DNA of 37,729 nt from contig CAMBPO010000027.1 of assembly GCA_945869725.1 (NCBI GenBank), positions 1-37,729 on the forward strand, read 5' to 3'. The notes beneath the pieces are model-generated. The model saw only the letters and a list, made by a program, of their open reading frames with translations, did not search any database and was not told the DNA's origin. The number at the start of each line of letters is the position of its first letter. The first letter of the stretch is position 1. Shown piece by piece: positions 7,788 to 16,705 of the stretch. Both the position numbers and the translations under genes were made by a program. Source of the stretch: Klebsiella pneumoniae (GTDB lineage: Bacteria; Pseudomonadota; Gammaproteobacteria; Pseudomonadales; Pseudohongiellaceae).

Positions 7788-8960
7788 ATGCGCGTATCCG
7801 CCACCCGCCGTACCGGCGTCACTCCAATGTTTTTGTCCCTGCTCTTTGCTGCTGTGTGTATCGCTGCACCAGCCGTGTCCGTCGCACAAGCCGGTAACAC
7901 CCAGACCCTGGATCCAACCGGTCCCATGCCATACGACATTGTTGTTGACTGGATGCAGCCTTTTGCCCAGCAAGGGTATACCTGGGGCGGTAACTCAGGG
8001 ATTCATGTGGAATCCAAAGACCGCATTCTGATTGTGCAACGCGGCGAGACGCAGTTGCCGGATCCTTTGCCGCCCGAATACACCAACTATGCCGGATCAA
8101 TGGGCTGGAATGTGATTCAGGGGCGCGGCCGCACCTGGCAGAATTTGCTGTATGTCATCAACAGCGAAGGCGAGCTTCAGGAAGTGTGGGATCAGTGGGA
8201 TCATTTGTGGGCGGGCACTGATGGCCCCGGTCCGCACAGACTGCGCGTGAGTCCGTATGATCCTGAGCGCAAAGTCTGGGTCATCGAAGAAACCGGCCAT
8301 GTGATTTATATTTTTTCGCAGGACGGCAAGGAGCTTCTGAAAACCCTGGGCGAGAAGAATGTGTCAGCCTCTGACCGCACGCATTTTGGCAAACCGCAGG
8401 ATGTTGTGTTTTTGCCAGACGGACATGTACTGGTGGCTGACGGCCTGGAGAACGCCCGTGTGGTTGTGCTCAACAGCGACGGTGAGTATGTGTCTGAATT
8501 CGGTTCGCGGGGAGAACAGCCCGGTCAGTTTCTGAGTGTGCATGGCATGGCACTGGGACCAGATAACATGTTGTACGTGGTCGACCGCGATGCCCTCAAT
8601 GTACAGGTGTTTGAGCACGTTAACCGCGGTGTGGCCGGCGCAGTTCCTGAATTTGAGTTCAGATCACGCTGGCTTGGCCCGAATTTCCCGCTGGATATTA
8701 TTGTCAGCGATGAATATGCGTGGGTAACCGACATTCGCCCGACCAAGGTGTTGCAGTTTGACCTGCAAGGTAATCACATTTACACGTGGTTGCTGCCGCC
8801 GGATGGTCCGGGTGCCTGGCTGGAAATGCACTCGTTTGCTGTCGATGCCGATGGCAATCTGTATGGTACAGACAATCAGTATGCCCGCCCGCAGAAACTG
8901 GTGCCGCGCGCAGACGCAGATCCGAAACATCTGATACAACCGCAATACGTTCCACGATAA
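7788..8960 (+). CDS. exported NHL/six-bladed beta-propeller protein
   Basis: A 390-residue secreted protein. After an N-terminal signal (about 1-34, ending SVAQA) it has repeated blades of the NHL or SMP-30-like type. Examples are RVSPYDPERKVWVIEETGHVIYIFSQDGKELLKTLG, GKPQDVVFLPDGHVLVADGLENARVVVLNSDGEYVSEFG and VHGMALGPDNMLYVVDRDALNVQVF. Related propellers include peptidyl-alpha-hydroxyglycine lyase and scaffold proteins; no catalytic site is assigned here. ATG 7788 follows TAAGG at about 7775-7779. It appears monocistronic and converges on the DUF1295 gene. Confidence 0.82.
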   Translation: MRVSATRRTGVTPMFLSLLFAAVCIAAPAVSVAQAGNTQTLDPTGPMPYDIVVDWMQPFAQQGYTWGGNSGIHVESKDRILIVQRGETQLPDPLPPEYTNYAGSMGWNVIQGRGRTWQNLLYVINSEGELQEVWDQWDHLWAGTDGPGPHRLRVSPYDPERKVWVIEETGHVIYIFSQDGKELLKTLGEKNVSASDRTHFGKPQDVVFLPDGHVLVADGLENARVVVLNSDGEYVSEFGSRGEQPGQFLSVHGMALGPDNMLYVVDRDALNVQVFEHVNRGVAGAVPEFEFRSRWLGPNFPLDIIVSDEYAWVTDIRPTKVLQFDLQGNHIYTWLLPPDGPGAWLEMHSFAVDADGNLYGTDNQYARPQKLVPRADADPKHLIQPQYVPR

Positions 8961-8968
8961 CGAGCAAG

Positions 8969-8998
8969 GTCACACGCTGCCACCAGGCGGCGTGTGAC
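8969..8998. terminator. hairpin between convergent genes
   Basis: A 13-bp stem (8969-8981 with 8986-8998; one G-T wobble in RNA) closes a 4-base loop, ACCA. It lies 8 bases past the propeller stop and 24 bases before the end of the opposing gene. The U tract is poor, so it may be a weak bidirectional terminator or an mRNA-stabilising hairpin. Confidence 0.5.
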
Positions 8999-9022
8999 GG
9001 CGCATTTAGCTAATGCAGGGAT

Positions 9023-9943
9023 TTATTTTGGCGGTCTTGGAATCAGCACCGGGGTATTCTGCTTGTAGGACTGATATTCAGGCTCTGATCCCCAGCGCTT
9101 GTCTGAGCGCGCCTCCAGCAAGGGGATACCACTGACCCGGGTCAGCAGCATCACAACAAACACCGGGGAAATCAGGCTCACCAGTTGCCAACCGCTGAGC
9201 ACCGGCGCCGCCACCATGGCAACACCCAGCCATAGCAGGATTTCACCGAAGTAGTTGGGATGGCGTGACCAGGCCCAGAGTCCGCTGCTGATAAATCTGC
9301 CTTCATTAGCCGGATTGGCCTTAAATCGACGCTTCTGCCGGTCAGCAACAATTTCCAGCAGAAAACCAGCCGCCCACAGAACAATACCGATATACGCAAC
9401 AGTTTCCAGTGGCGCCCTCTGCGTGCTGCTGATGGCAGTGAGTGCTGCAGCGCTGGTGACAAAAACCCACAAGGCCTGAATACTCCAGGTCACCAGGAAA
9501 CGGGTGAATCCGGGTTTGATGGCATCAAAACGGCCATCAGACCCGTCCTGACGCACGCGCAGAAACAGAAAACTGCCCAGACGCGCTGCCCAGATACAAA
9601 TGATCAAGGTCAATATTATCGCGCGCAGATCCTGGTTGGGTGACAGATTCAGTGCCAGCAGTGCCAGCGTGATAAAACACATACTGCCGGTGAGATCAAA
9701 ATAGTGCTCGGTCTGCGCCAGCCATGATGGCAAAAAGATCAGCCAGTTGATGGCAAATGACACCGCAGCGCACAGCACTAATATTGGAATGTTCATGCCT
9801 GCGAACGAGTACGTCGCGCCGTTCTGACTGCCTGCCAGTGCAATCACTGCAGCAACAGCAAGGGTGATGAGAATGACCAGAATCATGCGTCCGTGGTTCA
9901 CTTTTTTGCTGTTCTGAGTGTCTGTTGTGTCTGATTGACTCAT
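9023..9943 (-). CDS. DUF1295 / steroid 5-alpha-reductase-like membrane protein
   Basis: A 306-residue integral membrane protein with about seven hydrophobic segments after a polar N-terminal stretch of 18 residues. The C-terminal half carries the family signature (RFISSGLWAWSRHPNYFGEILLWLG, then EARSDKRWGSEPEYQSYKQ...). These are the conserved Arg/His/Asn/Tyr positions of the NADPH-linked 5-alpha-reductase / isoprenylcysteine methyltransferase-like fold. The bacterial substrate is unknown, perhaps a lipid or fatty-acid derivative. The gene stands alone, with a 197-bp gap before the divergent sigma gene. Confidence 0.88.
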   Translation of the reverse strand: MSQSDTTDTQNSKKVNHGRMILVILITLAVAAVIALAGSQNGATYSFAGMNIPILVLCAAVSFAINWLIFLPSWLAQTEHYFDLTGSMCFITLALLALNLSPNQDLRAIILTLIICIWAARLGSFLFLRVRQDGSDGRFDAIKPGFTRFLVTWSIQALWVFVTSAAALTAISSTQRAPLETVAYIGIVLWAAGFLLEIVADRQKRRFKANPANEGRFISSGLWAWSRHPNYFGEILLWLGVAMVAAPVLSGWQLVSLISPVFVVMLLTRVSGIPLLEARSDKRWGSEPEYQSYKQNTPVLIPRPPK

Positions 9944-10140
9944 GGCGTCTCCCTGATTGGTCTATTTATTTTGATTATGTTTGTGCTTTTACGAGCGCCG
10001 TTGGATTTCAGTTTAACGCGGATAGTGAAGTGTTTAATCGGTCATGCCAGATTGGCAACACTCACGAATAAATTGCTGCCAGCGGTGTACTATCAACGGA
10101 AGGTGCCAAAAAAATCAAGCAGCCGGGTGAAGAGAAGACC

Positions 10141-10776
10141 ATGAACAATGATCCGGGCAACTATCTGGGCAACTATCTGGATATCGAGCAACCTATCCTG
10201 CAACGCTGCGTTGCGGGAGATCACGACGCGTTCCGGATACTGGTTGAACAGCTTAAAAGACCTGCGTACTACCATGCGCTGTCACTATTGGGCCATCGGG
10301 AGGATGCCATGGATATCTCTCAGGAAGCGTTTGTCAGGGCCTGGCAGGCAATCTCGGGTTTCGAACCGGGGTTGCCGTTTTACCCTTGGTATTACACGAT
10401 TATGAAACGCCTGGCTCTCAACCTGTTGCGTACCAAAAAGCGCCATCCCGAGACAGCGTTCGCGAATGAGCATGAGGATATGCAGGCCGGGTCGGACGCA
10501 GAGCAGGGCGTTGATGCAGACACAGGGTTTGTGGTGAGCTCTGCGGAAGAGGGGATTATCCGCGAGCACACGCAACACCAGGTCAGGCGCGCACTTACGC
10601 AGTTATCCATCGATGACAGAGAAATCCTCAGCCTGAAAGACATGCATGATTATGCCTACAAAGACATTGCCTTCATGTTGTCGATACCGCTGGGGACGGT
10701 CATGTCGCGTCTGTATACCGCCCGCAGTCGCCTGCGCAAACATTTACAGGAGCTGGGTTATGAACACTCGTCATAG
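10141..10776 (+). CDS. second ECF-type sigma factor
   Basis: A 211-residue ECF sigma factor. Region 2 is around residues 25-90 (EDAMDISQEAFVRAWQAISGFEPGLPFYPWYYTIMKRLALNLLR). A relatively long acidic linker (about 100-135, rich in Glu/Asp) precedes region 4 (ALTQLSIDDREILSLKDMHDYAYKDIAFML...GTVMSRLYTARSRLRKHLQEL). A purine-rich GAAGAGAAG precedes the ATG. Its 3' end overlaps the putative anti-sigma gene by 17 bases. It is not closely similar to the sigma factor at 1443-1979, so the two are probably separate regulatory modules. The target promoter was not identified. Confidence 0.92.
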   Translation: MNNDPGNYLGNYLDIEQPILQRCVAGDHDAFRILVEQLKRPAYYHALSLLGHREDAMDISQEAFVRAWQAISGFEPGLPFYPWYYTIMKRLALNLLRTKKRHPETAFANEHEDMQAGSDAEQGVDADTGFVVSSAEEGIIREHTQHQVRRALTQLSIDDREILSLKDMHDYAYKDIAFMLSIPLGTVMSRLYTARSRLRKHLQELGYEHSS

Positions 10777-11233
10777 CGGCGACCAGAGTAATCAACAACG
10801 CATCAGAGAGCTGATGATGGCACAACTTGATGGGGAGACGACACCTGAGCAGGATGCCGATGTGGCGCTCTGGATCCGGGCCGACCCCGCACTGCAAAAG
10901 GAGTTCGAACAAATGAAGGCACTGAAAACCCTGACCCGTCAACAACGCCCTGATGACTTACCGGCGGAAAAGTGGGATCAGTACTGGCTGGGTATTTACC
11001 CGAGGCTTGAACGTGGCGTGGGCTGGGTGCTGATGTCCATCGGCGCATTAGTGTTGATTATGTTCGGCAGTTGGGAGGTCGCCCGCGAGTGGATACTCAG
11101 TCCCGATATCCCGCTGTGGATCAAAGCCGCCGGCATCAGCTTCTGGTCAGGACTGACCATCCTGTTGATTTCGGTTATCAGAGAAAAGTGGTTTCTTCAT
11201 AAACAAGAGCGTTACAAGGATATTCAACGATGA
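10760..11233 (+). CDS. putative two-TM anti-sigma factor
   Basis: A 157-residue protein. The soluble N-terminal half has the anti-sigma-like pattern MMAQLDGETTPEQDADVALWIRADPALQKEFEQM. It is followed by two hydrophobic segments (about 95-113 VGWVLMSIGALVLIMFGSW and 125-146 IKAAGISFWSGLTILLISVI) separated by a short loop, so almost nothing protrudes into the periplasm. ATG 10760 has GGAG (10749-10752) seven bases upstream. It overlaps the sigma gene at the front and the YbjQ-family gene at the back (ATGA). The role is inferred from position and the N-terminal pattern; no HxxxCxxC zinc motif is present. Confidence 0.75.
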   Translation: MNTRHSGDQSNQQRIRELMMAQLDGETTPEQDADVALWIRADPALQKEFEQMKALKTLTRQQRPDDLPAEKWDQYWLGIYPRLERGVGWVLMSIGALVLIMFGSWEVAREWILSPDIPLWIKAAGISFWSGLTILLISVIREKWFLHKQERYKDIQR

Positions 11234-11544
11234 TCATCAGCCCGTCTTCAGCCATTGCAGGAAAAACCATCAGCCAAACTCTAGGTCTGGCTCGCGGAAA
11301 CACCATCCGTGCCAGGCATGTGGGGCGCGATATCATGGCCTCACTCAAAATGTTAATCGGGGGCGAGATTGAGGACTACACCAAAATGATGGCTGAGTCG
11401 CGTGAACAGGCCTTGGACAGGATGATGGCCGAGGCAACAGCCATGGGTGCCAACGCGGTGCTGGATGTGAGATTCTCCACCAGTTACATCATGACAGGTG
11501 CAGCCGAGATTCTGGTATACGGAACCGCCGTTGTGCTGGAGTAG
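11230..11544 (+). CDS. YbjQ (UPF0145 / DUF74) family protein
   Basis: A 104-residue protein with the YbjQ pattern: an opening IISPSSAIAGKTISQTLGLARGNTI, a central helix SREQALDRMMAEATAMGANAVLDVRF, and a closing AAEILVYGTAVVLE. Family members form small pentameric alpha/beta assemblies and are often labelled putative heavy-metal-binding without firm proof. The start overlaps the anti-sigma stop by 4 bases, so it is almost certainly co-translated as the third gene of the sigma module. I infer a role as partner or output of that module; its biochemical function is unknown. Confidence 0.88.
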   Translation: MIISPSSAIAGKTISQTLGLARGNTIRARHVGRDIMASLKMLIGGEIEDYTKMMAESREQALDRMMAEATAMGANAVLDVRFSTSYIMTGAAEILVYGTAVVLE

Positions 11545-11580
11545 GCCTGCGTAAGGCAAGCCCATAAGGCGTCATGTGCC

Positions 11581-13536
11581 TCAGGCGCTTTCCAGCGCCT
11601 CCCAGCGCGCATAATGCTCCTCAAGTTTAGTCTGCCGCTCGCCGAGTTTTTTTAATGCGCTCTGCACCACATCAGGGTTCTGCTCATAAAAGCCTGATGC
11701 GGCCATCTGTATCTCCAGGGTGCTGATGTCTGCTTCAAGTTTTTCGATCTGCTTGGTGATCTGATCAAGCTCACGCTGCACTTTTTGGCTGTGTCTGGGA
11801 GCGCTGGTTTTTGCGGGCTGTGCACTGGCGGGTGCCGCAGCCGGAACAGGTGTGGTTTCCGTTTTGACAGCGGCGGCTTTGACGGCGGTCGCAGCAGCCG
11901 GTTTGCTGATGACGTCCTCATCCTCAAACGACAGCATTTTGCCGCCCTGACGGATCCAGTCTTCGTAACCGCCCACGTATTCACGGACAACGCCCGGTGC
12001 TTCAAACACGATGCTCTGGGTGATGACATTATCGAGAAATTTTCTGTCATGGCTGACAACCAACAGGGTGCCGCTGAATTCAAGCAGCAGTTCTTCCAGC
12101 AATTCCAGGGTTTCCATATCCAGATCGTTGGTGGGTTCGTCCAGCACAATCATATTGGCCGGCTTGCTGAATAATTTGGCAAGGATGAGACGGTTTTGCT
12201 CGCCGCCCGACAGTGATTTGATGGGCTGACGGGTACGTCTGGGCAGGAACAGAAACTCCTGCAGATAACTGATGACGTGTTTGTTTTTACCGTTGATTTC
12301 GATGAATTCCCGGCCTTCGGACAAAAAGTCGATCACCGTCTGTTCGGGGTCAAGCTTGTTACGCAGTTGGTCAAAATACAAAATTTCCAGATTGGTGCCG
12401 AGTTTTACTTCGCCGGCGTCGGCCTGGATTTCACCTAGCAGAATCCGCAGCAGCGTGGTCTTGCCACTGCCGTTAGCGCCAATAAAACCAACGCGGTCGC
12501 CGCGCAGAATCTTCGTGGAGAAGTTCTCCAGAATCGGCTTGTCACCAAACCGGTGGTTAAGCCGCGTAGCCTCGATGACAATTTTGCCGGAGCTGCCAGC
12601 CTGCTCCAAAGAGAAGGTGGCCTTACCGGTCAGCTCACGGCGTTGACTGCGCTCGTCACGCATTTTTTTCAGGGCGCGTACGCGACCTTCATTGCGGGTG
12701 CGGCGCGCCTTGATGCCTTGGCGTATCCACACCTCTTCTTCAGCCAGGCGCTTGTCAAACTCCATGTTGGTTTTATCTTCAGCGGCGAGTTGCTGCTCGC
12801 GGAACACCAGAAATGACTGGTAGTCACCGTCCCAGCTGCGCAGGTTGCCACGGTCAAGCTCGATGATGCGGTTGCTGATTTTTTGGAGAAACTGGCGGTC
12901 GTGAGTGATCACCAATACGGCGCCACGGAAATCGTTGATAGCCTTTTCCAGCCACTCGATCGTGGGAATATCGAGGTGGTTGGTGGGTTCGTCCAGCATC
13001 AACAGGTCCGGCTCACTGATCAGCGCGCGGCCCAGTGAGGCGCGACGACGGCTGCCGCCTGACAGTGTTTTCATGCGCGCATCAGCGGGCAGTGACAGCA
13101 TATCCAGCATGCCTTCGATTTTGTGCTCAAACGCCCAGCCGTCACGTTCTTCGATCTGCTTTTGCAGCGCGCCCATTTCATTCAGGTTCTTTTCATCTGA
13201 CCAGTCCAGGTCATCATTATGCGTCAGCGCATGATAGCGCTTGAGGATATCACCCAGCCCTTCAATGCCGCCGGCGATGTAGTCATAAATGGTCTGCTCA
13301 TCCTGCGCTGGCAGGTTCTGGTCGAGATAGGCAACGCGGATACTTTCTGCGCGCCATAACTCACCGCTGTCAGCAATGATTTCACCCATCAACACTTTCA
13401 TAAAAGTCGACTTACCGGCGCCGTTCTGACCAAGAATGCCGATGCGCTCACCTTTGTGAATGGTCAGCGACACGCCATCCAGCAGCGGGTTGTCACCAAA
13501 GGCAAGTTGAAGATTGCTTAATCTAAACAACAACAT
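11581..13536 (-). CDS. uup: ABC-F ATPase Uup
   Basis: A 651-residue soluble ABC-F protein with two nucleotide-binding domains on one chain and no membrane segments. Domain 1 has Walker A GILGQNGAGKST, signature LSGGSRRRASLGRAL and Walker B LLMLDEPTNHLD. Domain 2 has GFIGANGSGKTT, LSGGEQNRLILAKLF and MIVLDEPTNDLD. After an Ala/Pro-rich linker (about 550-580) comes a C-terminal coiled coil (about 585-651), the Uup-type extension associated with nucleic-acid binding. ABC-F proteins act on ribosomes; Uup is also linked to transposon excision and replication. AGGA lies about 10 bases before the start. It is divergent from glnE. Confidence 0.95.
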   Translation of the reverse strand: MLLFRLSNLQLAFGDNPLLDGVSLTIHKGERIGILGQNGAGKSTFMKVLMGEIIADSGELWRAESIRVAYLDQNLPAQDEQTIYDYIAGGIEGLGDILKRYHALTHNDDLDWSDEKNLNEMGALQKQIEERDGWAFEHKIEGMLDMLSLPADARMKTLSGGSRRRASLGRALISEPDLLMLDEPTNHLDIPTIEWLEKAINDFRGAVLVITHDRQFLQKISNRIIELDRGNLRSWDGDYQSFLVFREQQLAAEDKTNMEFDKRLAEEEVWIRQGIKARRTRNEGRVRALKKMRDERSQRRELTGKATFSLEQAGSSGKIVIEATRLNHRFGDKPILENFSTKILRGDRVGFIGANGSGKTTLLRILLGEIQADAGEVKLGTNLEILYFDQLRNKLDPEQTVIDFLSEGREFIEINGKNKHVISYLQEFLFLPRRTRQPIKSLSGGEQNRLILAKLFSKPANMIVLDEPTNDLDMETLELLEELLLEFSGTLLVVSHDRKFLDNVITQSIVFEAPGVVREYVGGYEDWIRQGGKMLSFEDEDVISKPAAATAVKAAAVKTETTPVPAAAPASAQPAKTSAPRHSQKVQRELDQITKQIEKLEADISTLEIQMAASGFYEQNPDVVQSALKKLGERQTKLEEHYARWEALESA

Positions 13537-13605
13537 AGCAGTAATACTTCCTGGTTTGTAAGGGGGGCGGCAGTGGTTTTGCGGCTTGTATTTGAGGCCG
13601 CGCAG

Positions 13606-13611
13606 TATAAA
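13606..13611 (+). promoter_or_regulatory. candidate -10 element upstream of glnE
   Basis: TATAAA lies 55 bases upstream of the glnE GTG, inside the 130-bp gap shared with divergent uup. No convincing -35 is seen at 16-18 bases spacing, so this is a weak candidate. If real, it would drive glnE and the overlapping LPS genes. Confidence 0.3.
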
Positions 13612-13666
13612 CTTAAGCGCCTGTAGATGACAGCCAGCCGTAACTCAGCACCCGTAAAGGACAATT

Positions 13667-16600
13667 GTGATCAAGACCGATCAGCTTCCACCCCAGATTC
13701 ACGCGACCATTGACGGCTGTTGGCAGCGTTTGCTGGGCGCGGCTGAGTCTGAGCCAACGGGTGATGCCGCCAGGTTAAAAACCTTGATTGAGTCGCAGGA
13801 TACCTTTTCCAGGCAACTGGCCAGGGTGTGGGCCAGCAGCGAGTATGCCGCCAGTGTGTGTCTGCAGCACCCGGGATTTCTGCTGGAGTTACATCAGAAC
13901 GGTCAGTTATTGCATCAGTGTACGGAGGGTTTTCACCCGGCCCTGCAACAGCGCCTTGCCAGCTTGTTCCCCTCGCAGACAGAACGGCTCGACGAAGCAG
14001 AACTCAAAAAGCGCCTGCGCCTGTTTCAGCAGCAACAGATGTTGCGCCTGATCTGGCGTGATGTCTGCCATCTGGCCAGTGTGCGTGATACCGCCGCAGA
14101 AGTGTCGGCACTGGCGGAAGCCGCGATGGACGTCACGCTGGAGCTGTTGCACCAGTGGCTGGTCAGGGCGCTGGGCGCGCCGGTGATGCAGCGATCCGGT
14201 GACATGCAGCGCATGGTGGTGCTGGGCATGGGCAAACTGGGCGCCGGCGAATTAAATCTCTCCTCGGATATCGATCTTATCTTTGCGTATCCGGAAGCGG
14301 GTGACACGCAGCCAGCCGCCTCCGGCAAAACAGTCAGCTGCCAGCAGTTTTTTATCAAATTGGGTCAACAGTTGATTGATGTGCTTGATACCCTGACGGT
14401 GGACGGTTTTGTGTTTCGTGTGGATATGCGCCTGCGACCTTACGGCAGCGAAGGTGTGCTGGCGAGCAGTTTTGATGCCATGGAAAACTACTATCAGTCA
14501 CAGGGGCGCGACTGGGAGCGTTATGCCATGATCAAGGCAAGAGCCGTCTCCGGTGACATCCTGGCCGGCAGTGAACTTCTGCAACGCCTGCGCCCGTTCA
14601 GTTATCGTCGTTATTTGGACTTTTCGGCCTTTGAATCGTTGCGCGCCATGAAGCAACAGATCAACAAGCAGGTGCGCAAAAAAGGCATGAGCCAGGACAT
14701 CAAGCTCGGGGCCGGCGGCATTCGCGAAGTTGAGTTTGTGGTTCAGGCGCTGCAGATGGTGCACGGCGGGCGTGATAAACGTCTGCAACAAACATCTCTC
14801 TACAAGGCCATGGACATACTGCAGGAGGCGGAATATCTGCCCGCTGACATCGTGCAATCCTTGCGCAATGCTTACAGCTTTTTGCGCGATCTGGAGCACA
14901 AGCTGCAGGGATTTGCCAACAAACAGACGCAGTCATTGCCCGCCACGGCGCAAGAACAATTGCGGGTAGCGATTGCAATGGGCATTCCTGACGTCAGGCA
15001 GGCTAACTGGCAGGATCTGATGTTGGTGCTGGAGCAACATCGTGCGATTGTCCGCCAGCATTTCAGTGACGTCATCCATACCGAAGAAGACGATGATGAT
15101 GCCAGCCGCCATGACGTCGATGATGCAGAAATGCAGGCGCTCTGGCAGGTAGACCTCACGGACGAACAGGCGGTGGCAGTGCTGGCGCAATTGACGTTTG
15201 AGGCGCCAGAGAAGACCTGGCAACAACTGACCGCATTTAGAAAAGACAAAGTTTTTCTGACGCTGCCTGCTGAAAGCCGCCAACGCTTCAAGCGCTTCAT
15301 GCCTTTGTTGCTGGCAACACTGACGCAGGAAAAGTCGCCCAGTCTGGGTTTTGAGCGGGTCATGAAAATGGTGGAGGCGGTGGCACGTCGCACCGCTTAT
15401 CTGGTACTGCTCGCGGAAAATCCCCGCGCCATGAAACAGTTTGTGCACCTGTGCACGGAGAGTCCGTTTGTCGCCGAGTTTCTGAGCCGACATCCTGTGC
15501 TGCTTGATGAACTGCTCGGCTCCATGAGGCAACCTCCGGAAAAATCCGTGTTGCAGGAGGAACTGGCGCAGGGCATGTTACGCATTGGTGAGGACAATTT
15601 TGAAGAGCAGATGGAGTACCTGCGTTATTTTAAACAGACCCACACACTGCAGGTTGCGTCTGCACAGATCAAAGGCACGATGACCGTGATGAAAGTCAGC
15701 GACTACCTGACCTTTACGGCGGAGGCGGTACTGGAACAGGTGCTGGCGCTCAGTTGGCAGAATCTGACGCGCAAATATGGCTACCCGGTCAACAGCGATG
15801 GGCAGCACGGGGTAATGGATTTTGTGGTGGTGGGTTATGGCAAACTCGGGGGGATAGAGCTGAGTTATCTGTCCGACCTTGACCTGGTGTTTCTGCATGA
15901 TGGTGCACTGGATGAGGACACCGTGTGTGCAGACGGTCAAAAAAGCATCAACAGCCGCGAGTTTTATACGCGTATGGCGCAGCGAGTGATCACCATGCTG
16001 GGCACCAAAACGGTGTCCGGAAAACTCTACGATGTGGATATGCGGTTGCGGCCTTCCGGTGAATCAGGTTTGCTGGTCAGCACCCTGCCGGCCTTCCAGC
16101 AGTACCAGCTGAAGGAAGCATGGACCTGGGAGCATCAGGCACTGGTGCGATCGCGTGCGGTGGCAGGTGCGCCGCGCATGGCGGCTCTGTTTGAATCAAT
16201 ACGCGCCACGGTGCTGTCGCAACCGCGTGATGTGAATAAACTCGCCCATGATGTACTGGCGATGCGCCAGCGCATGCGCGATGAGTTGACACGTAAAGCC
16301 GGCAGTAAAGCTACGCAACCGGGATTTGCGATCAAGCAGGGTGTTGGTGGCATCGTGGATATTGAATTTATGGTTCAATTCCTGGTGTTGGCGCAGGCCC
16401 ATCGCTGCTCAGCACTGGTCAGATATCCGGACAACGTCAGAATACTGGAAGCTGCTGCGCGCTGTGTGTTGTTAACCGAAGACGAGATAAAACAGCTGAC
16501 GGAAAGCTACCTTGCGCTGCGCTCCACCTTGCATGAATTTGCTCTTCAACACAATGAATCTGATGCTGTTGACGCCGACGCTGCAGGCGCGGTGCTGCAA

Positions 16601-16705
16601 CCGCTGCAAGCTCAGCGAGACCGGGTGACGCGGTTGTGGAACAAGGTGTTTGCAGGTTTTGAACTCTCACAAGCACCATTCACCAGCGATGCTGACCATA
16701 AATGA
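13667..16705 (+). CDS. glnE: bifunctional glutamine-synthetase adenylyltransferase/adenylyl-removing enzyme
   Basis: GlnE adds AMP to, and removes it from, a tyrosine of glutamine synthetase under PII control. Two nucleotidyltransferase domains are seen. The N-terminal adenylyl-removing domain has GMGKLGAGELNLSSDIDLIF (about 187-206) and the C-terminal adenylyltransferase domain has GYGKLGGIELSYLSDLDLVF (about 722-741), each with the Asp-x-Asp metal pair. Both are followed by an R-D-V/D-M-R-L-R-P motif. At 1012 residues it is somewhat longer than E. coli GlnE (946). Part of the extra is an acidic stretch near 472-490 (EEDDDDASRHDVDD) between the two halves. The start is GTG, with AAAGGA five bases upstream. 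It overlaps waaF by 4 bases. Confidence 0.97.
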   Translation: MIKTDQLPPQIHATIDGCWQRLLGAAESEPTGDAARLKTLIESQDTFSRQLARVWASSEYAASVCLQHPGFLLELHQNGQLLHQCTEGFHPALQQRLASLFPSQTERLDEAELKKRLRLFQQQQMLRLIWRDVCHLASVRDTAAEVSALAEAAMDVTLELLHQWLVRALGAPVMQRSGDMQRMVVLGMGKLGAGELNLSSDIDLIFAYPEAGDTQPAASGKTVSCQQFFIKLGQQLIDVLDTLTVDGFVFRVDMRLRPYGSEGVLASSFDAMENYYQSQGRDWERYAMIKARAVSGDILAGSELLQRLRPFSYRRYLDFSAFESLRAMKQQINKQVRKKGMSQDIKLGAGGIREVEFVVQALQMVHGGRDKRLQQTSLYKAMDILQEAEYLPADIVQSLRNAYSFLRDLEHKLQGFANKQTQSLPATAQEQLRVAIAMGIPDVRQANWQDLMLVLEQHRAIVRQHFSDVIHTEEDDDDASRHDVDDAEMQALWQVDLTDEQAVAVLAQLTFEAPEKTWQQLTAFRKDKVFLTLPAESRQRFKRFMPLLLATLTQEKSPSLGFERVMKMVEAVARRTAYLVLLAENPRAMKQFVHLCTESPFVAEFLSRHPVLLDELLGSMRQPPEKSVLQEELAQGMLRIGEDNFEEQMEYLRYFKQTHTLQVASAQIKGTMTVMKVSDYLTFTAEAVLEQVLALSWQNLTRKYGYPVNSDGQHGVMDFVVVGYGKLGGIELSYLSDLDLVFLHDGALDEDTVCADGQKSINSREFYTRMAQRVITMLGTKTVSGKLYDVDMRLRPSGESGLLVSTLPAFQQYQLKEAWTWEHQALVRSRAVAGAPRMAALFESIRATVLSQPRDVNKLAHDVLAMRQRMRDELTRKAGSKATQPGFAIKQGVGGIVDIEFMVQFLVLAQAHRCSALVRYPDNVRILEAAARCVLLTEDEIKQLTESYLALRSTLHEFALQHNESDAVDADAAGAVLQPLQAQRDRVTRLWNKVFAGFELSQAPFTSDADHK

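Noticed and set aside
9935..10144. 69-residue plus-strand frame with a hydrophobic start
   Set aside because: It overlaps the 5' end of the DUF1295 gene on the other strand and the start of the sigma gene. It has no ribosome-binding site and a basic, low-complexity tail; a leader peptide cannot be excluded but is not supported.
10689..10702. CTGGGGACGG string resembling the palindrome arm
   Set aside because: It lies within the conserved GTVMSRLY codons of the second sigma factor and has no inverted partner, so it is coincidental.
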